Positions 34,716-43,220 of a DNA stretch of 64,000 nt are shown here, one piece after another. Source of the DNA: Actinobaculum sp. oral taxon 183 str. F0552 (GTDB taxonomy: Bacteria > Actinomycetota > Actinomycetes > Actinomycetales > Actinomycetaceae); the NCBI RefSeq assembly GCF_000466165.1, contig NZ_KE951439.1:33151-97150 (forward strand). Reading direction: 5' to 3'. The notes under the pieces are model-generated. The model was given only the letters and a program-made list of their open reading frames with translations, did not search any database and was not told the origin of the DNA. The position numbers and the translations under genes are program-made. How positions within the stretch are numbered: position 1 is the stretch's first letter; every line of letters begins with the position of its first letter.

Positions 34716-35210
34716 CTATGTCGGTTCGACAGTGATCGTGAAGTCGACTCCCGCTTTCCGATCGCCGCTGGGAACCGTCAAGTTCACCGTTGTGCGACGG
34801 TACGCCGTGCCGGGGCAGACTACCGTGACTTTGTACGTGCCCGGCGACTTGTAGAGGGTGAAACGGCCATCGGGGCCGGTGACGATGGCTTCCTCGGTGG
34901 TCCTGCCTTCGTCGTCGATCGAGCAGCCTGAAACTGGCCGCCCCTGTTTGTCGGTCACTGAGCCGTTGACTACCGTGCGATGACCCGATGACGTGAGCGG
35001 GGAGGATGGCGGTGACATGGGCGAGGATGGCGATGACATGGGTGAAGATTGCGGTGATGTGAGCGAGGAGGGAGACGGGGCGCCACTGCGAAGCGGTGAA
35101 GCGTCGCGGCTCGGCCCCGCCTCCCTCGCGCAACCGCACACAGCGGCGAACAGGCTGGCGCCCAGCAGCAGGGCGTGCCTCAACCTGGCGTTCGTGCGGA
35201 TGCGTTCCAT
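34716..35210 (-). CDS. putative lipoprotein with carboxypeptidase-regulatory-like domain
   Basis: A 164-residue exported protein. The signal segment LLLGASLFAAVCGC ends in a lipobox-like VCGC. A low-complexity Ser/Pro spacer (SPMSSPSSPMSPPSSP) lies about residues 48-75. The rest (VNGSVTDKQGRPVSGCSIDD, GRFTLYKSPGTYKVTVVCPG) is a small beta-sandwich of the carboxypeptidase regulatory/CNA-B-like type. The Ser/Pro stretch is coded by imperfect 9- and 18-bp repeats, so its length may vary between strains. It lies between the membrane protein pair and a protease gene on the same strand. Confidence 0.7.
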   Translation of the reverse strand: MERIRTNARLRHALLLGASLFAAVCGCAREAGPSRDASPLRSGAPSPSSLTSPQSSPMSSPSSPMSPPSSPLTSSGHRTVVNGSVTDKQGRPVSGCSIDDEGRTTEEAIVTGPDGRFTLYKSPGTYKVTVVCPGTAYRRTTVNLTVPSGDRKAGVDFTITVEPT

Positions 35211-35236
35211 GCCGGCAGACTATCAGGATTCACAGG

Positions 35237-36190
35237 CTAGCGGGCGATGTTGAGGATGACGGAGAAGAGGCCTTGCGTTATCCGAGTCCCCGCATTCCTC
35301 TTCGGGCACAGGCCAAACCGGCTGACTCCGTTGGTGTGGATGCCGATGACGGTGTTGTTGCTCAGATAGATGGGCGAACCACTCTGCCCGCCGAAGGTAT
35401 CGTGCGAGTAGCACAGCTTGTTCGGCTGCGAATCCTCGATCTTTCCCGACATCGTCCACATTTGACCGTGCGGCTTGTCCCCTGGGTAACCGCGGACGGT
35501 GGCCGTCGTCCCATTGTAGGTCTGAGCCTGCCAACGAAGTCCGAACCATCCTGTGGTATCGCCGATGCGTCTGTTCAGCTTCACCACACCCCAATCCTGC
35601 CGGGTGTCACCGGAGCGAGTGTAATTCACGTCCGTCCACAGTTGAGTGGCGGTCGCGAATCCGTAAGGACGAACGTTGCCGTTAGCGCCGGGGAAGAACT
35701 TCAGATTCGTGTACCACGCCTTCCCACCCCTGTTGTAGAGGCAGTGGCCCGCCGTGACGAGCGTGTCGGCGGAAACCATCCAGCCGCTGCAGTGGTGCCT
35801 GTCGTCCTTCGTTATGTAGACGATCGCCCGGTCGGGGTATCCGGTCGTCGGGTTGACGCGTGTGCGCTGGTCGGGCGGAATCACGCTGTCGGGGGAGTCG
35901 CCAGTCCGCTTCATCGGATAGAGTCCGGCGGCATTCCCCGAATACGTGCGGAGAGAGGGATTTTTGCGCAGCTGGAGATCGGACAGGCGGTTGCCGTTCG
36001 CGTCGACGCCCGTGGGGTGGACCTCTTCCGTGGACGACGAGGAGCCGTCGGATGCGGCTGGGGCTGTGGAGGATCCCGACGCGCCCGTCCCCGTGTCGGC
36101 CTGAGTGGCGGAGCCGAGGGGAAGGGCCAGGCAGACGGATGCGACCGACGCCAGAGCGATGTGGCGGAATGCAGTTGAAAGTGATTTCAC
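35237..36190 (-). CDS. secreted V8-like serine protease
   Basis: A 317-residue exported trypsin-fold protease. The signal peptide is ALASVASVCLALPLGSATQA. A Ser/Thr-rich propeptide-like region is followed by the catalytic His (LVTAGHCLYN), Asp (RQDWGVVKLN) and Ser (FGGQSGSPIY). The pattern matches V8/glutamyl endopeptidases; a Glu-specific preference is possible. It starts 46 bp upstream of the lipoprotein start region, so the genes may be co-transcribed. Substrate unknown; host proteins or co-encoded surface proteins are candidates. Confidence 0.9.
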   Translation of the reverse strand: MKSLSTAFRHIALASVASVCLALPLGSATQADTGTGASGSSTAPAASDGSSSSTEEVHPTGVDANGNRLSDLQLRKNPSLRTYSGNAAGLYPMKRTGDSPDSVIPPDQRTRVNPTTGYPDRAIVYITKDDRHHCSGWMVSADTLVTAGHCLYNRGGKAWYTNLKFFPGANGNVRPYGFATATQLWTDVNYTRSGDTRQDWGVVKLNRRIGDTTGWFGLRWQAQTYNGTTATVRGYPGDKPHGQMWTMSGKIEDSQPNKLCYSHDTFGGQSGSPIYLSNNTVIGIHTNGVSRFGLCPKRNAGTRITQGLFSVILNIAR

Positions 36191-36318
36191 GAGAATCGCC
36201 TCTTCATATGTGTTCGGTTAATGCGAACCGCGAATTGCGTGTTCGCTGGTTTTCACGCGCCTACCGCAACAGGAGTTGGAATTCATATGTATATTCGACA
36301 TCAGAATACGCATTTCAC

Positions 36319-37527
36319 TCACAGCTGAGAGAGAACGTGTGAAGTATTGACGATGTCCACATTACGATCCAAGTTTGTTGAGAAACTCTGTGGACTGGAG
36401 GTGAGTGCCTGTGCCTTTCGCTTGACGCGTATGAATCCGAAATTGCGTTCGGGAATGGCCATGACGAAGTAGTAGAGGATGCCGATGGGGACGACGATCA
36501 AGCTGACGAAGAGAGAGTAGACGGGCTGGAATATAAGCCACTTGCTTCCATCGTCCCAATGGAGCCATATCATGGCGATGTAGTATATGAACAGGGCCAA
36601 GAGCAGAGTCCAGCCGGGAGTCAAGATGGCGAACCAGCGCAAGACGAACATCAATATGACGACGACTCCGCTGTACGCCCAGAGGAAGGGATGGCGGAAG
36701 ATGAATCTGAAGTTGACGATGAAGAGCCTGAACGCCCCTCCGCTCCAAGCGATTCGCTGACGCCACCATCCCCGGAAGGTGTCGGGGACGTTCGTGTTCA
36801 CGGTGGCTAGGATGTGCACGGCTTTGAACCCCATGGCGTCCCCGATTATTCCGGTTTCGACGTCGTTTCCCTGGAAGAAGAGGGAATGCCTTTGCATGAT
36901 CTGCCTCATCACGTTGGTTTTTCCGATATGAAAGGCGCCGCTAAGGAGCCAAGGCATAATCTTCCTGACGCGCATGCTGATGATGTATTCATGTCGCTGC
37001 ATCTGAACGATGGCCGGCCCGTCAGTTTGCGTGACAATTCGAACGGAAGCGAAATCGCCTCCGCTGTGAGCGAATGACCCGATAATCGTTTCCAGAGGTT
37101 CTTCGGTCGTCGTGTCAGCATCCAGGCATATTGTGTATGAATTGAGGTCGACTAGATTCAAAGCGTCACGTACTATAGTGTCTCTGGTGACGCCGCTGGT
37201 GCTTCGCTTGCGTCCGGAGGAGCGTGAAGTGTAGGTGCTTTTGAAGATCCGAAACCCGTATCGTTCGGCGATTGCCTCCAGTTTCTGGTAGAAGTCGGCG
37301 GATTCGCCCGATGTGGTGCAGAGGACGACGCGCCTGCCATAGTCCTGGAGGAAGCCAACGTTCTGCAAGTAGTTGACTTTGCCGTAAATAGGCACGAGAA
37401 CGCTGAAATCATCGGAGTACATATTCGGATTCAATTTTACTGCGCTATACCATCTGGATGATGTGCCGGCCCAAATATCTACACCTATCCAGAATAATAT
37501 TCCCACCAGAAGTGTGATGGCTATCAT
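36319..37527 (-). CDS. membrane-bound family 2 glycosyltransferase
   Basis: A 402-residue processive-type GT2 enzyme. One N-terminal membrane helix (IAITLLVGILFWIGVDIW) is followed by the catalytic domain: FSVLVPIYGKVNYLQN, the DxD motif ICLDADTTTEE, and GNDVETGI as the acceptor-site region. The Q-x-x-R-W motif of hyaluronan/cellulose synthases is only partly kept (RQRIAWSGG). Three C-terminal membrane helices follow. ATG at 37527 follows GGAAGG. Related enzymes make extracellular polysaccharides. It is the upstream-most gene of the minus-strand accessory block. Confidence 0.82.
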   Translation of the reverse strand: MIAITLLVGILFWIGVDIWAGTSSRWYSAVKLNPNMYSDDFSVLVPIYGKVNYLQNVGFLQDYGRRVVLCTTSGESADFYQKLEAIAERYGFRIFKSTYTSRSSGRKRSTSGVTRDTIVRDALNLVDLNSYTICLDADTTTEEPLETIIGSFAHSGGDFASVRIVTQTDGPAIVQMQRHEYIISMRVRKIMPWLLSGAFHIGKTNVMRQIMQRHSLFFQGNDVETGIIGDAMGFKAVHILATVNTNVPDTFRGWWRQRIAWSGGAFRLFIVNFRFIFRHPFLWAYSGVVVILMFVLRWFAILTPGWTLLLALFIYYIAMIWLHWDDGSKWLIFQPVYSLFVSLIVVPIGILYYFVMAIPERNFGFIRVKRKAQALTSSPQSFSTNLDRNVDIVNTSHVLSQL

Positions 37528-37948
37528 TGCATTTCCTTCCTGTACGGGAGAATGCGTAATACACGTGAGGTATGAGGATTCTCCGCTTGCGCGGGTCGGA
37601 TATGTTGGCGGAGCGGAGGGGTGAGCGTTCGGGTGTATAGGAGATTCGGGGGGTGCCTTGGACGACAATCCCGACGTCACACGCAGGAGGTGAAGATCCT
37701 GATGCGACCCCATCGTGCCACCATTATGTCACGATGCTACAGTTCGCACCAGTGGATTCGGGAACGAACACGCCGAACGGGGAGCCCGGCGGCGCCATAT
37801 CCTGTGGCTGGCCGTCGGGTATCCGATCCGCTTGTGGAATGCGGAATTTGGATTCGATTCCGGCCGGCCCATCGCTCGGGGCCGGTGGAAGCCTGTACTC
37901 CGGGCGAGTGGAGCGGAAATGGTGGAAGGCGGGATTAGGCTATGGAGC
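37528..37948. other. 421-bp intergenic region
   Basis: Divergent region between the GT2 gene and a VOC gene. I see no convincing open frame, RNA or repeat. It must hold both promoters, but no clear -10 or -35 pair stands out. Confidence 0.5.
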
Positions 37949-38314
37949 ATGATCGACCACATTTCCCTCAACGTCAGTGACGCGAAGGCCTCACGGGCCT
38001 TCTACGAGTCGGCTCTGGCCCCTCTGGGGTATCGGGTCCTCATGGAGTTCGAAGGCATGTACGGCCTGGGCGCCCAGACCGGCCCCGACCTCTGGCTGGT
38101 GCCCGCGGAGAGCCCCACGCCCGTCCATTTGGCCCTCACGGCGGAGTCGACCCAACAGGTGGACGACTTCCACCGTGCCGCACTCGCGGCCGGGGGCGCC
38201 GACAACGGCGCTCCCGGCGAACGCCCCCACTACCATCCCGGTTACTACGGAGCCTTCGTCCTGGACCCGGACGGGCACAATCTGGAGGCCGTGTTCCACG
38301 GCACCGGGGAGTGA
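37949..38314 (+). CDS. VOC-family protein (glyoxalase-like)
   Basis: A 121-residue protein with two beta-alpha-beta-beta-beta modules of the vicinal-oxygen-chelate fold. MIDHISLNVSDAKASRAFYE opens the first module; the second has HLALTAESTQQVDDFHRAAL and ends YGAFVLDPDGHNLEAVFHG. The metal-site His in IDHI and Glu in LEAVF are present. It resembles small bacterial glyoxalase/bleomycin-resistance-like proteins of unknown substrate. ATG at 37949 follows GGAAGGCGGG. Confidence 0.88.
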   Translation: MIDHISLNVSDAKASRAFYESALAPLGYRVLMEFEGMYGLGAQTGPDLWLVPAESPTPVHLALTAESTQQVDDFHRAALAAGGADNGAPGERPHYHPGYYGAFVLDPDGHNLEAVFHGTGE

Positions 38315-38434
38315 CGGGAAGCGATCGGACGAAGGGGCGCATAGGTGTGTGAAGGCTGCAAGGCTCCATGGCCCGATGCCTTGGCTTCCAGCTCAGTGGC
38401 CCAGCGGAGCGATGGGTCGGCCGGATGCGGTAGG

Positions 38435-38482
38435 GCCGGGGTTTCTTCCACACCGCTCATGCGGCGTGGAAGAAACCCCGGC
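38435..38482. terminator. 17-bp perfect inverted repeat, bidirectional terminator
   Basis: GCCGGGGTTTCTTCCAC and its exact complement flank a 14-base loop. It lies between the convergent VOC and Fes genes, 121 bp from the first and 67 bp from the second. Long GC-rich stem, no long T-run. Confidence 0.75.
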
Positions 38483-38548
38483 GTTCAAGCGGAGGACGGG
38501 ACGTGAGCGGTGCCGTGCTACCGCGCTTTCCAACGCCGTGTTAACCGC

Positions 38549-40126
38549 TTACCGGCCTCCGCATGGGTGGAGGATGTCCGCCAGTGAGTCGAGCAGGCCG
38601 ATCCTCCACCACGCCCAGTCGTGACCGCCGCAGGCCACTGCGAGCCTCGCCCGGCGTCCGGCACCCTTCAGCGTCGTGACGAGGCCTGTGGAGAGGGCCA
38701 GAGTCTCGGTCTCGTATGCGCCCGCCTGGATGTCCGCTCCGGCCCAGCGCCGTTCGGCCAATAGCGGCTCGGCGACGTCGAACCGCCACAGCGCCGGCGA
38801 CTGGGCGATGGCGTGCCCCACCGTGCCCTCGCCGAGGGCCAGAGTCCACAGAGCCGACAGCCCGCCGAGGCTCTGCCCCGCGACGATCGTTTCGGCCCCT
38901 TGCGCGCTCACCGGGTAGCAGGCTCGGATGTGCGGAAGGAGGCCGTCCAGGACGGCGTCGACGTGTCCCCCGGGCACGCCGAGGGTACGCCACCGGGTCT
39001 CCACGTCGAGGGAGTCGAGCATGGCGACGTGGAGAGGCGGCAGCAGACCTAAGGCTATGGCTCGGTCGAGGGCGTCGCCCAGGTGCAGACGACGGGCCCA
39101 CATGTCCCCGTCGAAGAGGACGAGAAGCGGGGTCGCACTGGACGCAGGATCGTCCGGAGGCCGGGCGGGACGGGGAACATCTCGGAGGGCGGGGACGCCG
39201 CGGATGTGGGGAGGCCTGTAGATCCACGCCCGCGTGCCGTCGACCGACAGGCGATCCACGCCACCGCGTGGGGGATCGACGCGTTCTCGTGGGCAGACGC
39301 CGCCAGGGAAGACGCGGGAGGCGCACTTGACGCGGACGGCGCCCCCTGAAGCGCGGACGGCGCCCCCTGAAGCCCGAGTGGGGTCCTCATCCGGTTTCCC
39401 GGGTCTTTGGGGCGGCCCCTCCGACCCGCCGGCCGGCCGCCCGCCGGCTGGGGACGACGGCTCCTCGGCGCAGGACAGCCCGACGCCCCACCGATCCGCG
39501 GGCGCGTCGGGGCCGGCGGCCAGACTCACAGAGCCGCCGGAAGGGAAGGCGATCCTCAAGCGCGCCCTCGGATCGGGGCCGCCCGAGGCGATCGCCGCCC
39601 TGCGGCTGGCGTGCCGTCCCTTCACGACGCGCCATGGCGGAGGCACGGCGTCCCGCCAGACGGCCAGGCGGTAGGACGACCTCCACTCCCGCGGGAGGCA
39701 CAGCGTGATCGTCCACAGATCGGAGCCGGGAAGCCTGGTGAGCTCGTTGCATTCGGGGGAGCGCTCGTCGAAGACCGCGTTCGTCCACAAGGCCACGGCG
39801 GTGGCGGCCGAGTCCACGATCGTCCACGTGTACAGACAGGTCGAGGGACCCGATCCCGGACTCAGGCCGCCCCTCTCGGTAATGCTCGGATTCTCCGCGT
39901 ACAGGGCCGTGGCCAGTAGATCCTCGCGCAAACGCGAACAGTGGGGATCGCCGCCGGCGGCCATCCACGCCTCCTCCAGCGGCCCGGTCACCCTGGGCAT
40001 GCGGGCGACGGGGTGGGGGACGTCCGCCGCGCGCTCGGCATGCCATCGGCCGTGGCGGTCGCGGTGCCTGCCGGGCGGGCCGAACTCCGCCCCTCTCGCA
40101 GAGGGTGCGCCCGCAGGGCGCGTCAC
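38549..40126 (-). CDS. fes: enterochelin esterase (Fes-like)
   Basis: Cytoplasmic esterase that opens imported ferric catecholate tri-ester siderophores to release iron. The 525-residue protein has an N-terminal beta-sandwich domain (TWTIVDSAATAVALWTN, LWTITLCLP), a long Pro/Gly/Arg linker, and a C-terminal alpha/beta hydrolase domain: LVLFDGDMWARRL, the nucleophile elbow VAGQSLGGLSA, and the terminal His in ACGGHDWAWW. The linker contains a direct 21-bp duplication coding ASGGAVR twice. It is the last gene of the Fep-type operon, 91 bp after the ATPase gene. Start GTG. Confidence 0.9.
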   Translation of the reverse strand: MTRPAGAPSARGAEFGPPGRHRDRHGRWHAERAADVPHPVARMPRVTGPLEEAWMAAGGDPHCSRLREDLLATALYAENPSITERGGLSPGSGPSTCLYTWTIVDSAATAVALWTNAVFDERSPECNELTRLPGSDLWTITLCLPREWRSSYRLAVWRDAVPPPWRVVKGRHASRRAAIASGGPDPRARLRIAFPSGGSVSLAAGPDAPADRWGVGLSCAEEPSSPAGGRPAGGSEGPPQRPGKPDEDPTRASGGAVRASGGAVRVKCASRVFPGGVCPRERVDPPRGGVDRLSVDGTRAWIYRPPHIRGVPALRDVPRPARPPDDPASSATPLLVLFDGDMWARRLHLGDALDRAIALGLLPPLHVAMLDSLDVETRWRTLGVPGGHVDAVLDGLLPHIRACYPVSAQGAETIVAGQSLGGLSALWTLALGEGTVGHAIAQSPALWRFDVAEPLLAERRWAGADIQAGAYETETLALSTGLVTTLKGAGRRARLAVACGGHDWAWWRIGLLDSLADILHPCGGR

Positions 40127-40217
40127 GGTCCGTCCGCCGTCGCGTTCGCCAGCGCCCCGGCGGGCAAGCCCGCTGCCGGAGCGGTCTGCTCTGGATCCAT
40201 ATCCGTCTGTCCTTCCC

Positions 40218-41138
40218 CTATTCGCGGTCTCGCGTACCGGGCGCCGGAGCCGACTGCGCGCAGCCTTCGCCGGCCTCCGGGGCCGGGCCGCGGGCGGCGT
40301 CCGGCACGGGCGTCTCCTCTTCGTCGAGCGGAATGACCAGCGGCCTGCCCGTGTGGGGATCGGGAATGCAGGTGCAGCGGATCCCGTAGACCTCTTCCAC
40401 GAGCTCCGGCGTGACGATATCGCACGGGGAACCCGTCGCCCGAATCTGACCGTCCTTCAAGACGACGAGGTGCGTGGCGTACCGGAAGGCCAGGTTCAGG
40501 TCGTGCAACACCGCCACGAGAGTGTACCTGCCCGAACGGTGGAGCCGCCTGCACAGGTTGAGGACCTCCAGCTGATGGGAGACGTCCAGAAACGTCGTTG
40601 GCTCGTCCAGGAGCAGGAGCGGAGTCTGCTGGGCCAGGACGAGCGCAAGCCAGACCCGCTGGCGCTGACCGCCCGAGAGCTCGTCGACCTGCCGATCGGC
40701 GAGATCGGCCACCCCCGAATCCTCCATGGCCCGCCGAACGGCGTCGTCGTCCTCGCTGGACCATCGGCGCAGCAGCGTCTGGTGCGGGAAGCGACCGCGG
40801 GCGACGAGGTCCCCGACGGTGATCCCCGGAGGCGACGTCGAGGACTGGGGCAGAAGGCCTAGGCGTCTGGCGACGTGCCGCGACGGGTACGTTCCGATCT
40901 CCCGGCCGTCGAGGACCACCTGGCCTTCCACCGGAGCCAGGAGGCGCGCGAGCGCGCGGAGCAGCGTCGACTTCCCGCATGCGTTCGGGCCGAGGATGAC
41001 GGTGAACGAAGCGCGGGGGATCTCGACGTCCAGGTCCGCGCTGACGACGCGGTGCCCGTATGCCAGCTTCAGACCCCGCCCGATCAGGGGTGAGGAGGGC
41101 GTGACACCCGCCGTCCGCGGGTCGGATGCGTCAGACAT
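40218..41138 (-). CDS. fepC: ferric siderophore ABC transporter ATPase (FepC-like)
   Basis: A 306-residue ATPase for catecholate siderophore import. Walker A GPNACGKSTLL, Q-loop LLPQSST, signature LSGGQRQRVWL, Walker B LLLLDEPTTFLD, H-loop AVLHDLNLA. The subfamily mark GPNACGKST is typical of iron-siderophore importers. It overlaps the permease upstream by 8 bp. A 45-residue acidic/Pro tail extends beyond the usual end. Works with the two permeases and the lipoprotein of this operon. Confidence 0.95.
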   Translation of the reverse strand: MSDASDPRTAGVTPSSPLIGRGLKLAYGHRVVSADLDVEIPRASFTVILGPNACGKSTLLRALARLLAPVEGQVVLDGREIGTYPSRHVARRLGLLPQSSTSPPGITVGDLVARGRFPHQTLLRRWSSEDDDAVRRAMEDSGVADLADRQVDELSGGQRQRVWLALVLAQQTPLLLLDEPTTFLDVSHQLEVLNLCRRLHRSGRYTLVAVLHDLNLAFRYATHLVVLKDGQIRATGSPCDIVTPELVEEVYGIRCTCIPDPHTGRPLVIPLDEEETPVPDAARGPAPEAGEGCAQSAPAPGTRDRE

Positions 41139-42162
41139 CCTCGAACCTCGCGAGGAGGAAGAGCAGGTAGACGCCGCCGAGCAGCCCCGTCACGAGGCCG
41201 ACGGGAAGGGGCAGCTGCACGGGGGCACGCATCGACAGCAAATCTGCGGACATGAGCAGGACCGCGCCCGTCAGCCCCGAGAGCACGACCTGGACGCGAC
41301 TGGCGCGGGTGATCCGGGCGGTCGCCTGCGGGGCGACGAGGGCGACGAAGGCGATGGGACCGGCCGCGGCCACGGCTGAGGCCGTGAGCACGACGCCGGC
41401 GAGCATGGCCGCGATGCGCAGCCTCTCGGGGCGGACGCTCAGCTGGCTGGCTTGGTCGTCGCCCATCTCCAAGACGTCGAGCCGGCGGGCGAGGCCCGCC
41501 AGAACCGGCAGGACGAGGGCTACGACGGCGATCGTGGGCCCGGCGCCCTCCCAGGTGACCGCGTTGAGAGACCCCGACAGCCATACCCGCGCCCGGACGG
41601 CCAGATCGATGTCTCCCCGGGCCAGGATCAGCGTGTTGAGCGCGCCGAGGAAAGCGCTGACGCCCACGCCGACGAGGATCAGCCGGTAGCTGCCGGTGCG
41701 CCGGTCGGCCCGGGCGAGCCAGTAGACGAGGAGGGCCGTGGCCATGCCCGAGGCGATCGCTCCCGCGGAAGCGGCGCGCCCGCTCGCGCCGAAGACGACG
41801 ATGTGGACGACGGCCCCCGTGGCGGCGCCGGTCGTGAAACCGATGACGTCCGGCGAACCCAGAGGGTTGCGCGAAATCGACTGGAAAGCCGCCCCAGACG
41901 CCCCGAGGGCGAGGCCGACCGCGAGCCCCGCTGCGACGCGCGGGAGGCGGAGGCCGAGGACGATGCGGGAGTCGGCGGAGTCCGGCGAACCGCCCGCCAG
42001 TGCCTCCCAGATCCTGCCGGCGCTCAGACGAATCGTTCCGGAGGACAGGGAGAGCCAGGCCAGAACGAGGAGGAGCGCGAGGAGGGCCGAAGCCAGGGCG
42101 AGGCTTCGAGCCTCGATCCGCAATCGGGCCCGGCCCCACGACATGCGTAGCTCGGTCCTCAT
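41131..42162 (-). CDS. fepG: ferric siderophore ABC permease (FepG-like)
   Basis: A 343-residue FecCD-family permease with about nine or ten membrane helices. Typical segments: LRLPRVAAGLAVGLALGASGAAFQ, NPLGSPDVIGFTTGAATGAV, AAGPIAFVALVAPQATARI (the ATPase-contacting loop). ATG at 42162 overlaps the stop of the upstream permease (ATGA). It forms the channel together with the next gene. Confidence 0.93.
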   Translation of the reverse strand: MRTELRMSWGRARLRIEARSLALASALLALLLVLAWLSLSSGTIRLSAGRIWEALAGGSPDSADSRIVLGLRLPRVAAGLAVGLALGASGAAFQSISRNPLGSPDVIGFTTGAATGAVVHIVVFGASGRAASAGAIASGMATALLVYWLARADRRTGSYRLILVGVGVSAFLGALNTLILARGDIDLAVRARVWLSGSLNAVTWEGAGPTIAVVALVLPVLAGLARRLDVLEMGDDQASQLSVRPERLRIAAMLAGVVLTASAVAAAGPIAFVALVAPQATARITRASRVQVVLSGLTGAVLLMSADLLSMRAPVQLPLPVGLVTGLLGGVYLLFLLARFEDV

Positions 42163-43220
42163 ATTCCCGCGATCCTCCCTTTGCGTACGAGTGCGACGAA
42201 GAACGGAGCGCCGATGAGCCCGGCCGTCACTCCCGCCCCGATTTCGTCCGGGTAGTCGGCGACTCGTCCGAGGACGTCGGCCGTGAGCAACGCCATAGCC
42301 CCGAGGAGGGCCGACATCGGCAGCAGACGGGCATGACCCGGGCCGCCGACCGTCCGAGCGATGTGCGGGGCCGCCAGGCCGACGAAGGCGACGGGGCCAA
42401 CGGCCGCCGTCGCACCGCCGGCCAGCACGACGACGGCCAGGTTCGCCAGGGCCCACGTCGTTCGCGTGTTCGCGCCGAGGCCCCGAGCGGCGTCCCGTCC
42501 GAGGACCGCGACGTCGAGCGATCGGGCGACGATGGCCGCGATGCACGCGCCGACGGCCAGGCAGGCGAGCGCCACCCACAGGCTCTCCCATCCCCGGCCC
42601 TGGAGCGAGCCCGTGGCCCACCCCCGGAAAGACTCGTGGACCGTTTCGGGCCGGGACAGGATGGCGATGGTGGTCGTCGAACCCAGCAGGATGGACAGGG
42701 CGGCGCCCGCCAGCACCAGGCGGGTCGGATTCTCGCCCGCTTCGTTGGCCCGACCCAGACGGTGCACGACCAGGCCCGCGGCGGCCGCGCCGGCGAAGGC
42801 GAACCACGTGTAGACGAGGATCGACGAGCCGCCCGATGCGGACAGGCCGACGACCACGCCCGCCGCCGCCCCGTGATTGACCCCCAGAGTGCCCGGTTCG
42901 GCCAGAGCGTTGCGGGTCAGGGACTGGGTCAGGGCTCCGGCCAGACCCAGGCAGGAACCGGCCGCCACGGCGATGGCCGTCCGCGGAATGCGGACCTGGC
43001 GGATGAGAACGTGGTCGCCGTTCTTCGGGCTGTAATGCCAAAGGGCGCTCCACGTCTCGTGCAGGGGGACGATCCGGGAGCCGACGGCCATGCCGACTGC
43101 GCACAGCGTGGCCAGCGCCAGGCACAGCGCCGCAAGCGCGACGAGCCGCCGCCGGGAGCCCCGCGCGCTCGTCCCGGCCCGCCGCCGGGCCGGGATCCCA
43201 TGCGAAGGGTGTGTCGTCAA
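42159..43220 (-). CDS. fepD: ferric siderophore ABC permease (FepD-like)
   Basis: A 353-residue FecCD-family permease. Typical segments: VRIPRTAIAVAAGSCLGLAGALTQ, RNALAEPGTLGVNHGAAAGVV, AAVGPVAFVGLAAPHIARTVGG. The start is TTG at 43220, overlapping the stop of the lipoprotein gene (TTGA), so translation depends on coupling. Paired with the FepG-like permease. Confidence 0.93.
   Translation of the reverse strand: MTTHPSHGIPARRRAGTSARGSRRRLVALAALCLALATLCAVGMAVGSRIVPLHETWSALWHYSPKNGDHVLIRQVRIPRTAIAVAAGSCLGLAGALTQSLTRNALAEPGTLGVNHGAAAGVVVGLSASGGSSILVYTWFAFAGAAAAGLVVHRLGRANEAGENPTRLVLAGAALSILLGSTTTIAILSRPETVHESFRGWATGSLQGRGWESLWVALACLAVGACIAAIVARSLDVAVLGRDAARGLGANTRTTWALANLAVVVLAGGATAAVGPVAFVGLAAPHIARTVGGPGHARLLPMSALLGAMALLTADVLGRVADYPDEIGAGVTAGLIGAPFFVALVRKGRIAGI

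Noticed and set aside
41131..43125. Extended open frame fusing FepG with upstream sequence
   Set aside because: The upstream part is antisense-like shadow of the FepD frame; the ATG at 42162 overlapping the FepD stop gives a normal FecCD permease.
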